From Rhodococcus sp. SMB37 (GTDB lineage Bacteria > Actinomycetota > Actinomycetes > Mycobacteriales > Mycobacteriaceae), in the NCBI RefSeq assembly GCF_004345605.1, contig NZ_SLVY01000008.1, positions 165,022 to 229,021 of the forward strand: DNA of 64,000 nt, given 5' to 3'. Shown one piece after another: positions 16,928-24,836 of the stretch (positions are counted from its first letter, which is position 1; every line of letters starts with the position of its first letter). The notes under the pieces were generated by a model. It had not been told where the DNA came from, made no database searches, and saw only the letters and a list, made by a program, of their open reading frames with translations. Made by a program: the position numbers and the translations under genes.

Positions 16928-17956
16928 CTACCCGGCCATCTGCTTCGCGAGCTCCTCGGCGCGGCCGCGATACAAACGCCGCAACCGCATGACACCCAGA
17001 TCGTGCTGGTAGAGGTTCTCGGCCTGGTCTGCGTCGGGTGCCATGGCTTCGAGCATGACCCGGTCCTGTTCGAGGACCTCCCAGTGCCGTTCTTCGAGGA
17101 CGGTGCGATACAGGAAGCGCCATACGTCGCGTTCCCAGCCCGTCACGCGCCGGTACCGCCAGAAGAACACCGCGGTGGTCTCGGCGTCGATGGGGGTACC
17201 CATCCCGACGATGCCGAACGAACCGCCGGGTCCTGCGGTGGCCGGGTAGGGAATCTCGAGGTCGACCCAGTCGGCGCCGGTCCGGCAGTACTCGACCCAG
17301 TCGAAGTTGACGCCACGCTGGTCGGTCTTCTCGAAGAAGAATCCCCGGTCCGTCTCGCGGATCCGGAAGCGTGCCGTGGTCTCGCCACCGAACATCGAGT
17401 GTGACTCGTGGTGCAGGAACGCGCCGTGCATCGGATCCAGGAGGTTCTCGAGGGCGAATCGCCACGGCGCCTCCCACTCCGCGTAGCAGAGGAACGCGGA
17501 GACCTCGTCGTCGACGAGTGGATCGGGAAGTTCGAGCGGCCCCGGTTCGGCATCCGGGTCGGTTCCGAACCACGCAAGGATCGCCCCGCCGACCTCGCGG
17601 ACCGGCAGCGAGGTCACCAGTCGCTTCCCCTCGAGGTTGCAGCCGGGCATCCCGGGAACTTTCGCGACGGTACCGGTTCCGTCGACCTCGACACCGTGGT
17701 ACTTGCATGCGATGCGGTCGCCGAGGTGCACGCCTTGCGACAGAGGAGCGCCGCGGTGTGGGCACCGGTCCGCGAGCATCCGCACGTCACCGTCGGACCC
17801 TCGGTACAACACCCAGTCCTCGCCGAGGCGGCGCAACCTCTCGATGCCTCCGCGCTCGACGAAGCCGGACGGGCAGACCGCATGCCACTGGTCGCGCATG
17901 CCGGTCGCGAAGATGTCGTCGGCGGTCATCGACGCGGTGCGAAGTCGATTCACCAT
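16928..17956 (-). CDS. Rieske non-heme iron oxygenase, alpha subunit
   Basis: The 342-residue protein has an N-terminal Rieske 2Fe-2S domain with CPHRG and, 17 residues on, CKYHG (C-x-H and C-x2-H ligands). A catalytic domain follows with DPMHGAFLHH, which carries the two His ligands of the mononuclear iron. Length and sequence style fit the alpha-only oxygenases (VanA or phthalate-dioxygenase group) that hydroxylate or O-demethylate aromatic acids with electrons from a PDR/VanB-type reductase. That reductase is encoded two genes upstream. ATG 17956 follows the 71-aa gene by 2 bp. The substrate is unknown. Confidence 0.9.
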   Translation of the reverse strand: MVNRLRTASMTADDIFATGMRDQWHAVCPSGFVERGGIERLRRLGEDWVLYRGSDGDVRMLADRCPHRGAPLSQGVHLGDRIACKYHGVEVDGTGTVAKVPGMPGCNLEGKRLVTSLPVREVGGAILAWFGTDPDAEPGPLELPDPLVDDEVSAFLCYAEWEAPWRFALENLLDPMHGAFLHHESHSMFGGETTARFRIRETDRGFFFEKTDQRGVNFDWVEYCRTGADWVDLEIPYPATAGPGGSFGIVGMGTPIDAETTAVFFWRYRRVTGWERDVWRFLYRTVLEERHWEVLEQDRVMLEAMAPDADQAENLYQHDLGVMRLRRLYRGRAEELAKQMAG

Positions 17957-17958
17957 GG

Positions 17959-18174
17959 TTACGCTCCGATCCGTTGCATTTCGGTGGTGAACGAGGTGGG
18001 CGTCCACGGCTGCCCGTCGGGCGCGTGAATTCCGGAACCGTTGAGGCCGTGTACGAGTCCTTCGAGGTCGTGAATTCCCGCACCGAAGACCTGCTCTATG
18101 GCCTTGGCCAGCTTGATCTCGTAGGGGGTGGGGTCGGCCGTCCGGGCCTGATGAATCTCGAGATACCGAGTCAT
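17959..18174 (-). CDS. 71-residue recombinase-like helix-turn-helix protein
   Basis: This small acidic protein has a C-terminal half (GLNGSGIHAPDGQPWTPTSF) that resembles the DNA-binding end of large serine recombinases, where a G-x-P-x-G-x-x-W pattern is common. No catalytic domain is present, so it is not a recombinase. AAGGA lies 7 nt before ATG 18174. It sits 12 bp after the reductase stop and 2 bp before the Rieske start, which ties it to the oxygenase. Similar small genes occur beside Rieske oxygenases in other actinobacteria, as far as I recall. It could be a small oxygenase-associated subunit or a DNA-binding protein. Confidence 0.7.
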   Translation of the reverse strand: MTRYLEIHQARTADPTPYEIKLAKAIEQVFGAGIHDLEGLVHGLNGSGIHAPDGQPWTPTSFTTEMQRIGA

Positions 18175-18186
18175 CGCGAATCCTTT

Positions 18187-19137
18187 CTACAGATCCAGCA
18201 CCAGCTCGTCGGAGCGGGCGCGGGAGACACAGAGCATGATGGTGGCGCCGGACTCCTGCTCGGAGGCTGTGAGCAGGGAGTCGCGGTGGTCGGGAGCGCC
18301 GCAGAGAACGCGGGTTTCGCACGTGCCGCAAATGCCCTCACGGCACGAATTCGGAACGTTCACACCGGATTCCTCGAGTGTTTCGAGAATCGTCTTCTCC
18401 GGCGACACTGTCGCGGATACGCCCGACTGCTCGCACACGACCCGGAACGGTGCGTCCCCTCCGGCATCCGCGACACGTTCCTTCGCTTTGAAACGCTCGA
18501 GGCGGATCGCGCCCTCCGGCCAGACCTCGGAATACGATTCGATCGCCGTGAGCAATCCGTCGGGACCGCACGCATACACGAGGGTGTCGGGCTCGGCGGC
18601 GCCGAGCAGGGTCGCGAGATCGAGGATTCCGTCGACGTTCTCGGTGACGATGTGGATACGGTCGCCGTAGCGCTCGAGCTCGTCGACGAACGCCATCGTC
18701 GTGCGGTCTCGCCCGCCGTAGTGGAGTTCCCATGTGGCACCGGAACGTTCGGCCTCACCGATCATCGCGAGGATCGGGGTGATTCCGATGCCGCCGGCGA
18801 TGAACACGTAGCGCGGCGACGGGATCAGTTCGAAGTTGTTGCGCGGGGCGCTCACCGCCACCGAGTCGCCGGGGCGAAGGGTCTCGTGTACTCGACGTGA
18901 CCCGCCCCGCCCGGCGCGCTCGTGCAGGACGGCCACCCGGTATCCGGTCTTGTCGTCGGGGTCGCCGCACAACGAGTACTGGCGGACGAGCCCACCTCCG
19001 AGATGGAGGTCGAGGTGGGCACCCGGCGTCCAGCGGTCGACGGCCGCGCCGTCGGGATGCTCGAGTCGGAGCGAGACGACGCCGGCGGACTCGACCCTCA
19101 TCTGACGGACCGTGAGGTCGACGGTGTCTGCGGTCAT
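18187..19137 (-). CDS. PDR/VanB family oxygenase reductase (FMN, 2Fe-2S)
   Basis: The 316-residue protein matches the phthalate-dioxygenase-reductase family. An N-terminal flavin-binding domain carries RQYSLCGDP. An NAD-binding domain follows with GGIGITPILAM and YACGPDGLL. The C-terminal plant-type 2Fe-2S ferredoxin has CREGICGTCETRVLCG and a final Cys in IMLCVSRA. It passes electrons from NADH to the Rieske protein encoded two genes on. AGGAG precedes ATG 19137. It is the first gene of its operon, 36 nt downstream of a perfect regulon operator. Confidence 0.92.
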   Translation of the reverse strand: MTADTVDLTVRQMRVESAGVVSLRLEHPDGAAVDRWTPGAHLDLHLGGGLVRQYSLCGDPDDKTGYRVAVLHERAGRGGSRRVHETLRPGDSVAVSAPRNNFELIPSPRYVFIAGGIGITPILAMIGEAERSGATWELHYGGRDRTTMAFVDELERYGDRIHIVTENVDGILDLATLLGAAEPDTLVYACGPDGLLTAIESYSEVWPEGAIRLERFKAKERVADAGGDAPFRVVCEQSGVSATVSPEKTILETLEESGVNVPNSCREGICGTCETRVLCGAPDHRDSLLTASEQESGATIMLCVSRARSDELVLDL

Positions 19138-19173
19138 GATTCTCCTCGGAGACGCTTTACTTCAGTGCTGATT

Positions 19174-19189
19174 ATCTTAGCGCTAAGAT
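19174..19189. promoter_or_regulatory. Perfect operator palindrome before the oxygenase operon (site 2)
   Basis: ATCTTAGCGCTAAGAT is a perfect 16-bp palindrome, identical to the site at 24736. It lies 36 nt upstream of the reductase start and 45 nt after the stop of the ThDP-enzyme gene. It is inferred to be bound by the MarR protein at 16312. Confidence 0.8.
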
Positions 19190-19234
19190 GTTATCTGCGC
19201 CACAGCCGGCGGAGAATTCTTCGCGTCAGGGTTC

Positions 19235-20881
19235 TCAGTCGGCCGGAACGGTGACCGGCGGCGTGAACGGCGTGGGCATCTCGCCGTACGACGCGAGATC
19301 GACCTCGACGATGACAGGCGCCCGCAACGACACCGCGTCCTCGAGCACCGCGTGCGCCTCGGAGGCTCCACCGATCCGCCGGTACTCGACACCGACGGCC
19401 TGCGCGAGAAGCGCGAAGTCCGGTGTCGTCAGATCGACAGCGTAGGTGCCGCGACCTGCACCGGATTGCATGTTGCGGAGTACGCCGTAGCCGCCGTCGT
19501 TGCACACGAGCAGCACCAGCCAGGGCTTCTCCTGCGCCATCGTGAGGATCTCGCCGAGGTGGACGGCCAATCCACCGTCGCCCACCAAACCGAGCGTCGG
19601 CCGGGTCTCGTCTGCGATCGCAGCACCGATCGCCATGCCGAGTCCCTGGCCGATGCCACCACCGCGCGGGAAGATGTTCGAGCGCGGATCGAACATCGGC
19701 AGCAGCCGGTTTCCCCACGAGCTCGATGCGATCGTCACGTCACGCGCGATCACCGCCTCCCGCGGTAACGCTGCGCGCACCGCGTCGCACAGGACGGCAT
19801 GGTCGCCGAGTCCGGAACGTTGGGTCGCGCGGACCCGGTCGCGGGTCTCGCGAGCGCGTTCGGTCCATGCAGTGTCCACCGATTCACCGAGTCCCTCGAC
19901 ACCCGATACCGCGTCGAGGAAGGCCCCGATCTCGCCGACCACGGGTAAATCTACCGGGAACACTCGGCCCGGCGCTGCCGGATCCAGATCGACCTGGATA
20001 TGCTTGTGCGGCATCGGGATCGAGTAGTCGCCCGTCTCGTTGGAGCGGAAGTGCGTCCCGAGCGACAGCACGAGATCCGCCTCGGCGAGCAGGGCACGCC
20101 CGAGCGGCGACGACCCGTAGTTCCCGATGCACAGCGGGTGATCCTCCGGCACCGCACCTCGACCGGAATTGCTGGTCAGCAGTGGCACACCCCATGTCTC
20201 GACCAGCGCGGTGAGCTCGCCCCCTGCGCGCGCCACACCACCGCCCGCCCAGATCACAGGCCGGCGGGCCCGGGCCATCGCCGCGAGTGCCACGTCGACC
20301 TGGGCCATATCCAGCGGCGGAACATGGCGTTCGACAGCCGGGACCGAGTCGAGGGCGCACTGCGCGTACTGCAGATCGATCGGCCACTCGACGCTCACCG
20401 GGCCGCCGGGGGTGGCCGAAGCCCGGGAGACCGCCTCCCTCAGCACCTTTCCTGCGGTGTCCGCATCACGCACGGTCTCGGCGTGAGCCGATACCGCGTC
20501 GAGCATCCCCCATTGGTCCTTGGTCTCGTGGATGAATCCGCGCCCCGAGCCGAGATACTGCGATTCGACCTGCCCAGTGACGTGCAGGACAGAGGTCCCG
20601 GAGCTCAGCGACTCGATCAGCGAGCCCGCAGCATTACCCGCCCCGGTGCCGGTGCTCGTGAGTGCGCAACCGAGCCGGCCTGTGGCCCGGGCATATCCGT
20701 CGGCTGCGTTCACAGCGGTCGCCTCGTGTCGTACCGGCACGAACCGCAGTTCCCTGCTGACCGCTTCGACGAGGGGTTGGTTGTGCACGCTGACGATGCC
20801 GAACACGGTGTCGACACCCGCCTCACGCAGCACCTGCACCAAAAGATCGCCGCCGTTGCCGACCCGGGTTTCGCTGGACAT
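19235..20881 (-). CDS. ThDP-dependent enzyme (acetolactate synthase/benzoylformate decarboxylase superfamily)
   Basis: The 548-residue protein has three ThDP-enzyme domains. The cofactor-activating Glu is in RHEATAVNAADGYAR. The diphosphate and Mg site is GDGGLAVHLGEI followed by CNDGGYG. Members decarboxylate or ligate 2-oxo acids. Within a ring-cleavage operon it could remove CO2 from an aryl-glyoxylate or a meta-cleavage 2-oxo acid and so supply the aldehyde dehydrogenase encoded at 24837. ATG 20881 has AAGGA at good distance and follows the SDR stop by 13 bp. It is the last gene of the operon. Substrate assignment is not possible from sequence. Confidence 0.8.
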   Translation of the reverse strand: MSSETRVGNGGDLLVQVLREAGVDTVFGIVSVHNQPLVEAVSRELRFVPVRHEATAVNAADGYARATGRLGCALTSTGTGAGNAAGSLIESLSSGTSVLHVTGQVESQYLGSGRGFIHETKDQWGMLDAVSAHAETVRDADTAGKVLREAVSRASATPGGPVSVEWPIDLQYAQCALDSVPAVERHVPPLDMAQVDVALAAMARARRPVIWAGGGVARAGGELTALVETWGVPLLTSNSGRGAVPEDHPLCIGNYGSSPLGRALLAEADLVLSLGTHFRSNETGDYSIPMPHKHIQVDLDPAAPGRVFPVDLPVVGEIGAFLDAVSGVEGLGESVDTAWTERARETRDRVRATQRSGLGDHAVLCDAVRAALPREAVIARDVTIASSSWGNRLLPMFDPRSNIFPRGGGIGQGLGMAIGAAIADETRPTLGLVGDGGLAVHLGEILTMAQEKPWLVLLVCNDGGYGVLRNMQSGAGRGTYAVDLTTPDFALLAQAVGVEYRRIGGASEAHAVLEDAVSLRAPVIVEVDLASYGEMPTPFTPPVTVPAD

Positions 20882-20894
20882 TGTGAGAGTCCTT

Positions 20895-21677
20895 TCAGAC
20901 ATAGCGCGCGACACCGCCGCACACATCGATGCTGGTGCCCGTCACATACGACGAGCGGGGTGAGAGCAGGGTGACGATCATGTGGGCCACTTCGTCTGCA
21001 TGGCCGAATCGTCCGAGTGCGATACCGCGATCGGCCGCGATCTCGGTTTCCCACTCCTCGAAACTGCCTGCATAATCGGAATTCTCGTAGCGTCGGCGCC
21101 ACTGACCGGTGTCGACGAGCCCGAGCGCCACCGAATTCACGCGGATACCGTCGGGGGCCAGTTCCAGCGACAGCGACTTGCTCAGATTGAGCAGACCCGC
21201 CCGCGCCGCACTCGTCGTGACCAGACGTGTCTCCGGCTGACGCGCAAGGACGGCCGAGATGTTGACGATCGACGGCGCCGACGACTTGCGCAGCGCAGGC
21301 AACGCGGTCTCGACAGTGTTGAGCACGCCCCCGAACTTGAGATCGAACTCGTCGCGCCAGTCGTCGAGCGTGGTTTCGGCGCGCGGCTTCATCCGCGAGC
21401 TTCCCGCGTTGTTGACCAGCCCATCGAGGCCCCCGAACCTGTCCTGAGCGGCCTCGACGAGGCGGGCCACGGCGTCGCGGTCGCGTACGTCGCACGCGGC
21501 GGTCAGGACACGATCACGCCCCGGCAGTTCGCTCAGTGCGGCATCGAGTCGATCGACGTCGCGCGCGCACGTCACGACCTGTGCGCCTTCGTCGAGCAGC
21601 ATCGCGACGGTCGCGAGTCCGACACCGGAGCTGCCGCCGGTGACCAGATAGGTGCGGTCTTTCAGGTTCAGGTCCAC
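20895..21677 (-). CDS. SDR-family protein lacking the catalytic Ser-Tyr-Lys
   Basis: This 260-residue short-chain dehydrogenase fold has an intact nucleotide-binding motif (TGGSSGVG) and NNAG. The catalytic positions are altered: Ser is Ala in NISAV, Tyr is Thr and Lys is Arg in TSAAR, with the standard 13- and 4-residue spacings. The C-terminal dimer region is normal (SSYVTGTSIDVCGG). It may therefore bind NAD(P) without ordinary alcohol oxidation, or use different chemistry. GTG 21677 has a strong GGAGG. It lies between another SDR gene and the ThDP gene in one operon. Confidence 0.8.
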   Translation of the reverse strand: MDLNLKDRTYLVTGGSSGVGLATVAMLLDEGAQVVTCARDVDRLDAALSELPGRDRVLTAACDVRDRDAVARLVEAAQDRFGGLDGLVNNAGSSRMKPRAETTLDDWRDEFDLKFGGVLNTVETALPALRKSSAPSIVNISAVLARQPETRLVTTSAARAGLLNLSKSLSLELAPDGIRVNSVALGLVDTGQWRRRYENSDYAGSFEEWETEIAADRGIALGRFGHADEVAHMIVTLLSPRSSYVTGTSIDVCGGVARYV

Positions 21678-21697
21678 GACCCGGTCCTCCCATGGTG

Positions 21698-22462
21698 CTA
21701 GTGCAGGACGAATCCGCCGTTGACGACGAGTTCCTGTCCGGTGATGTACGACGCCTCGTCACCCATCAGGAAGGCGACGGCGCCGACGAGGTCTGCCGGT
21801 TGCTGTGGCCGGGTGAGTGCTCGGTTGAGCCGGTACAGTTCGTGACGATGATCCGGAACATGCTGTGCTGATTCACTTTCCGTCAGACCAGGTGACACCG
21901 TGTTGACGGTGATCCCGTAGGGGCCCAGGTCGCGCGCCATGGTGCGCGTCAGCGCCGACACGCCGCCCTTGGACGTGATGTAGTGGGTGAGCTTCGGCGA
22001 ACCGTACAGCGCCGCATCGGATCCGATCGAGATGACGCGCCCTCCCCCACGCTCTTCACTGTGCTCGATGATCGAGGGGATCAGCGCGCGGCTGACGAGG
22101 AACGTTCCGCGAAGGTTCACGTCGAGCACGCGGTCCCACTCGTCGACCGCGAGTTCGTGGACTGCTCTGCCGCCCACTCCGTCGGCGAGCGCGGCGTTGT
22201 TGACCAGGCCGTAGATCGGCCCGTCCGCGGTGACGGACGCGGCCATCTCGTCCACCGAGTCCGCATCGGCAAGATCGACGCGCACGAATCGTGCGGCGAT
22301 GCCGTCGGCGCGCAATTTCTCGGCGCTGTCCTCACCGCGGCGAACATCGATGTCGCAGAGCGCAATACTCGCCTTGTCCTCGCCGAGCCGCCGGGCGATC
22401 GCGAGACCGAGTCCGCGTGCCGCACCGGTGACGACGACGACGCGGTCGTCCAGGGCACCCAC
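21698..22462 (-). CDS. SDR-family dehydrogenase
   Basis: This is a 254-residue classical SDR with TGAARGLG for the dinucleotide, NNAA, and an intact catalytic set: Ser in SIGSDAA, then YITSK. The C-terminus has the usual GQELVVNGG. It should oxidise a secondary alcohol or cis-dihydrodiol, or reduce the ketone. Given the Rieske oxygenase in the regulon, a dihydrodiol or side-chain alcohol is a reasonable guess. GTG 22462 starts 2 bp after the cupin stop. Confidence 0.85.
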   Translation of the reverse strand: MGALDDRVVVVTGAARGLGLAIARRLGEDKASIALCDIDVRRGEDSAEKLRADGIAARFVRVDLADADSVDEMAASVTADGPIYGLVNNAALADGVGGRAVHELAVDEWDRVLDVNLRGTFLVSRALIPSIIEHSEERGGGRVISIGSDAALYGSPKLTHYITSKGGVSALTRTMARDLGPYGITVNTVSPGLTESESAQHVPDHRHELYRLNRALTRPQQPADLVGAVAFLMGDEASYITGQELVVNGGFVLH

Positions 22463-22464
22463 CG

Positions 22465-22971
22465 TCAGTCCCGGGAGATGCCGAAGACCGCGGACGTCTC
22501 CGGGTAAGTGGGCACCTGCGGCTTCTGTGTCCCGATGATCACGCAGAACAGCGCGTCGGTGGTGCCGGTGTTCTTCAGGCTGCGGGGAACCCCGGCCGGG
22601 ACGACGATCATGTCGCGGTAGCCGAGGGTACGCTTCTCGACGACGCCGTCGCGGTGGACGCCCACCTCGACCTCGCCCTCGAGCACGAAGAAGGCCTCTT
22701 CGGCGTCGTGGTGCGTGTGCTCGGGGCCTTCCGCACCGGCAGGCAGAAGCATGTTCGAGAAGGTGAACCCCTGCGACGCGATGGTGCGGTTGTCGTTCTC
22801 GTGGTTACCGGTGGCACCGGATCCGACGTAGCGGATCTGTGCGCGCTTGAAGCGATCACCGGCCTTGGCCTGGAATCCGAGCGTGTCCCAGTCCTCATGA
22901 CGGGTGCCGCGGCTGAGGATCAGCGAATCGGTGAATTCCTTCAGGTCCGCGGTCTCGTAGTCGAGTGTCAT
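22465..22971 (-). CDS. Single-domain cupin protein
   Basis: This 168-residue protein has one cupin barrel at about residues 65-155. The metal motif is EHTHHDAEEAFFVLEG, and the second cupin motif follows in the VVPAGVPRSLKNTG region. A bound Fe or Mn is likely. Such small cupins in aromatic clusters act as dioxygenases, isomerases or decarboxylase-like helpers. The N-terminal 60 residues do not match a named family. GGAG lies 7 nt before ATG 22971. It is in the ring-cleavage operon, 13 bp after the hydrolase stop. Confidence 0.8.
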   Translation of the reverse strand: MTLDYETADLKEFTDSLILSRGTRHEDWDTLGFQAKAGDRFKRAQIRYVGSGATGNHENDNRTIASQGFTFSNMLLPAGAEGPEHTHHDAEEAFFVLEGEVEVGVHRDGVVEKRTLGYRDMIVVPAGVPRSLKNTGTTDALFCVIIGTQKPQVPTYPETSAVFGISRD

Positions 22972-22984
22972 TGCTGTCTCCAAT

Positions 22985-23779
22985 TCAGTGAGTGACGGTG
23001 CTGTGGATGCGCAGTCGCTCGGTGATCTGCACGAATGATTCGGTCCAGGCGTTGAAGGCGTCGGGCTGTTCCTGGTTGGCGAGGTGCCCGGCGCCGCGGA
23101 GGGTGACGTAGACGGCGCCCGGGATTCCGCCGGCGAGCACCTGACTGGCCGGAGCCCCCGTCACAGTGTCCACGTCGCCGCACATGACCAGGGTCGGGAC
23201 GTCGATCTTCTCCAGATCATCGGTGTGGTCGGTCGCAGCCATCGATTCGGCGGCGTAGCCGTATCCGGGCAACCGAACCGCGTCGGACATGATGCCGGTC
23301 GCGCGTTGTACGAGGTCGTCGGATGCGTTCGGGGACAACAGTCGCGGCGCGCGGCGGACGGCGAAGTCCCCGGGCCCGCTGCGACCCAGATCGGCGATCC
23401 GCGATCGCATGGCTGCGGCGCTGTCGGCGTCGGTGCCCGACCCGACGGTCGACGCTCCGAGAACGAGGCTGCGTACGAGTTCCGGGTGTCGCAGCGCCAA
23501 TCGCGTCGCGATCACTCCGCCCCACGACATACCGAGTACGTGTGCGCCCGCGTCGGCGCACTTGTCACGGATGAGTTCGGCCGCTGCGTCCGCGTAGTCG
23601 TCGAGATCGAGCTCCCGGGAAGGGTCCTCACTTCGGGCATATCCCGGTGCATCCCAGGCGATCACCCGGAGTGAATCACCGAGCCCGGCGACCTGCGGCG
23701 CGAAACTGTCGGAGCTACCACCGATTCCGTGCAGCATCAGCACGGCGGGTCCGGTCCCGTAGTCGACTGCATACGTCAT
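22985..23779 (-). CDS. Alpha/beta hydrolase of the meta-cleavage type
   Basis: The 264-residue protein has an alpha/beta-hydrolase fold: the HGIGGSSDSF oxyanion region, nucleophile GMSWGG at about residue 90, acid Asp in CGDVDTVTG and His in GAGHLANQE. Size and context next to an extradiol dioxygenase gene fit a C-C bond hydrolase acting on a meta-cleavage product (the BphD/HsaD role). An esterase or lactonase is also possible. ATG 23779 overlaps the dioxygenase stop by 4 bases, indicating tight coupling. Confidence 0.8.
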   Translation of the reverse strand: MTYAVDYGTGPAVLMLHGIGGSSDSFAPQVAGLGDSLRVIAWDAPGYARSEDPSRELDLDDYADAAAELIRDKCADAGAHVLGMSWGGVIATRLALRHPELVRSLVLGASTVGSGTDADSAAAMRSRIADLGRSGPGDFAVRRAPRLLSPNASDDLVQRATGIMSDAVRLPGYGYAAESMAATDHTDDLEKIDVPTLVMCGDVDTVTGAPASQVLAGGIPGAVYVTLRGAGHLANQEQPDAFNAWTESFVQITERLRIHSTVTH

Positions 23780-24705
23780 GATGCGCGTTCCAGATCGTGA
23801 CGTTCGAACGCGCCCGGATCCGGGATGCCTGCCATGTGTTCGCGTACCTGGCGCGACGGCGGACCGGCAGTTCCCCACAGGTCGGAGAGTTCGGGCACAC
23901 GACGCCACACACGGCACAGCCAGCGGTCTTCGTCGACCTGCGCAATGCCCGAAGTGTATTCACAGACGAGGCCGGCGGGGTCGGCGAAGTACGAGAAGGT
24001 GTTGTCGCCCGGGCCGTGCTTGCCCGGACCCCACAGCGGGAGCTGTCCGTGGTGGCGAAGGCGGCCGATGCCGCGCATGAAGTGGTCGACGCTCGGCATC
24101 TCGTAGGCGACGTGATTGACCGACGCCCATTCCGCCTGGTTGAAGGCGATGCTGTGATGGTCGGAATTGCAACGCAGAAACGCCATCTGGTGTTCCGACC
24201 AGTCGGAGACACGCATTCCGAGGACATCGCAGTAGAACTGCACCGCGGCGTCGATGTCGACGGTGTTGAGGACGACGTGGGTGACGCCCACTGGCACGGC
24301 GTCGTCGCCGCCGAGAGCCGGAACCGCTAGGGTGTCGGCGACGAGTTCGATGATGCGCCCCTCGGGGTCGACGATGCGCAGACCGTATCCACCTCCGGCG
24401 TCGTCCACCGGTCCGGGTCCCTGCACGACGAGGATTCCGCGCTCCGCGACACGGCGTGCCGCTTCGTCGACCTCGGCCGGCGAGGACACCGCGAAGCTGA
24501 TGCGCCCGAGACCATTTCGGTCCGCCTGGGTGAGCTGGAGGGCGTGGTGCTGGTCGCCGGTTCCGCGCAGCCAGGCACCTTCCCGGCCCGATTCGACGAC
24601 GTTCAGACCCCAGACCTCGGAGTAGAACTCGGCGGAGTCGGCGGCGGCGTGGGTGCGCAGTTCGACCGAGCGCAGGCACCGCAGCCGGGCGATAGGTTGA
24701 TTCAT
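23776..24705 (-). CDS. VOC-fold extradiol-type ring-cleavage dioxygenase
   Basis: This 309-residue protein has two vicinal-oxygen-chelate modules (about residues 8-125 and 145-270). The metal ligands expected for type I extradiol dioxygenases can be placed in the second module: His in GVTHVVLN, His in DHHSIAFN and Glu in GLVCEYTSG. It should open a catechol-like ring next to the hydroxyls using Fe(II) and O2. GGAGGAATT lies before ATG 24705. It is the first gene of a six-gene operon and starts 30 nt from a perfect regulon operator. Confidence 0.88.
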   Translation of the reverse strand: MNQPIARLRCLRSVELRTHAAADSAEFYSEVWGLNVVESGREGAWLRGTGDQHHALQLTQADRNGLGRISFAVSSPAEVDEAARRVAERGILVVQGPGPVDDAGGGYGLRIVDPEGRIIELVADTLAVPALGGDDAVPVGVTHVVLNTVDIDAAVQFYCDVLGMRVSDWSEHQMAFLRCNSDHHSIAFNQAEWASVNHVAYEMPSVDHFMRGIGRLRHHGQLPLWGPGKHGPGDNTFSYFADPAGLVCEYTSGIAQVDEDRWLCRVWRRVPELSDLWGTAGPPSRQVREHMAGIPDPGAFERHDLERAS

Positions 24706-24735
24706 GAGAATTCCTCCGATGGAGCGATGGATATT

Positions 24736-24751
24736 ATCTTAGCGCTAAGAT
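24736..24751. promoter_or_regulatory. Perfect operator palindrome before the ring-cleavage operon (site 3)
   Basis: ATCTTAGCGCTAAGAT is repeated here exactly, 31 nt upstream of the dioxygenase start. Flanking ATT bases are also shared with the site at 19174. It is inferred to be a MarR operator controlling the genes from 24705 down to 19235. Confidence 0.8.
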
Positions 24752-24775
24752 ATTTGGTTGTACAGACCCCACGTT

Positions 24776-24824
24776 GCCGAATGTCACCTTCGGTCGATCT
24801 ATGTGGCCGAAGGTGACATTCGGC
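24776..24824. terminator. 18-bp perfect inverted repeat after the aldehyde dehydrogenase gene
   Basis: The arms GCCGAATGTCACCTTCGG (24776-24793) and its exact complement (24807-24824) enclose a 13-nt loop. The repeat starts 13 nt past the aldehyde dehydrogenase stop and precedes the next operator. There is no T tract. It most likely ends the transporter-aldehyde dehydrogenase transcript and insulates the following promoter. Confidence 0.75.
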
Positions 24825-24836
24825 CACACGGCGGCG

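Noticed and set aside
17957..18331. A longer Rieske protein starting at 18331
   Set aside because: The extension covers the 71-aa gene in another frame and is rich in Arg and His. ATG 17956 gives a normal oxygenase length.
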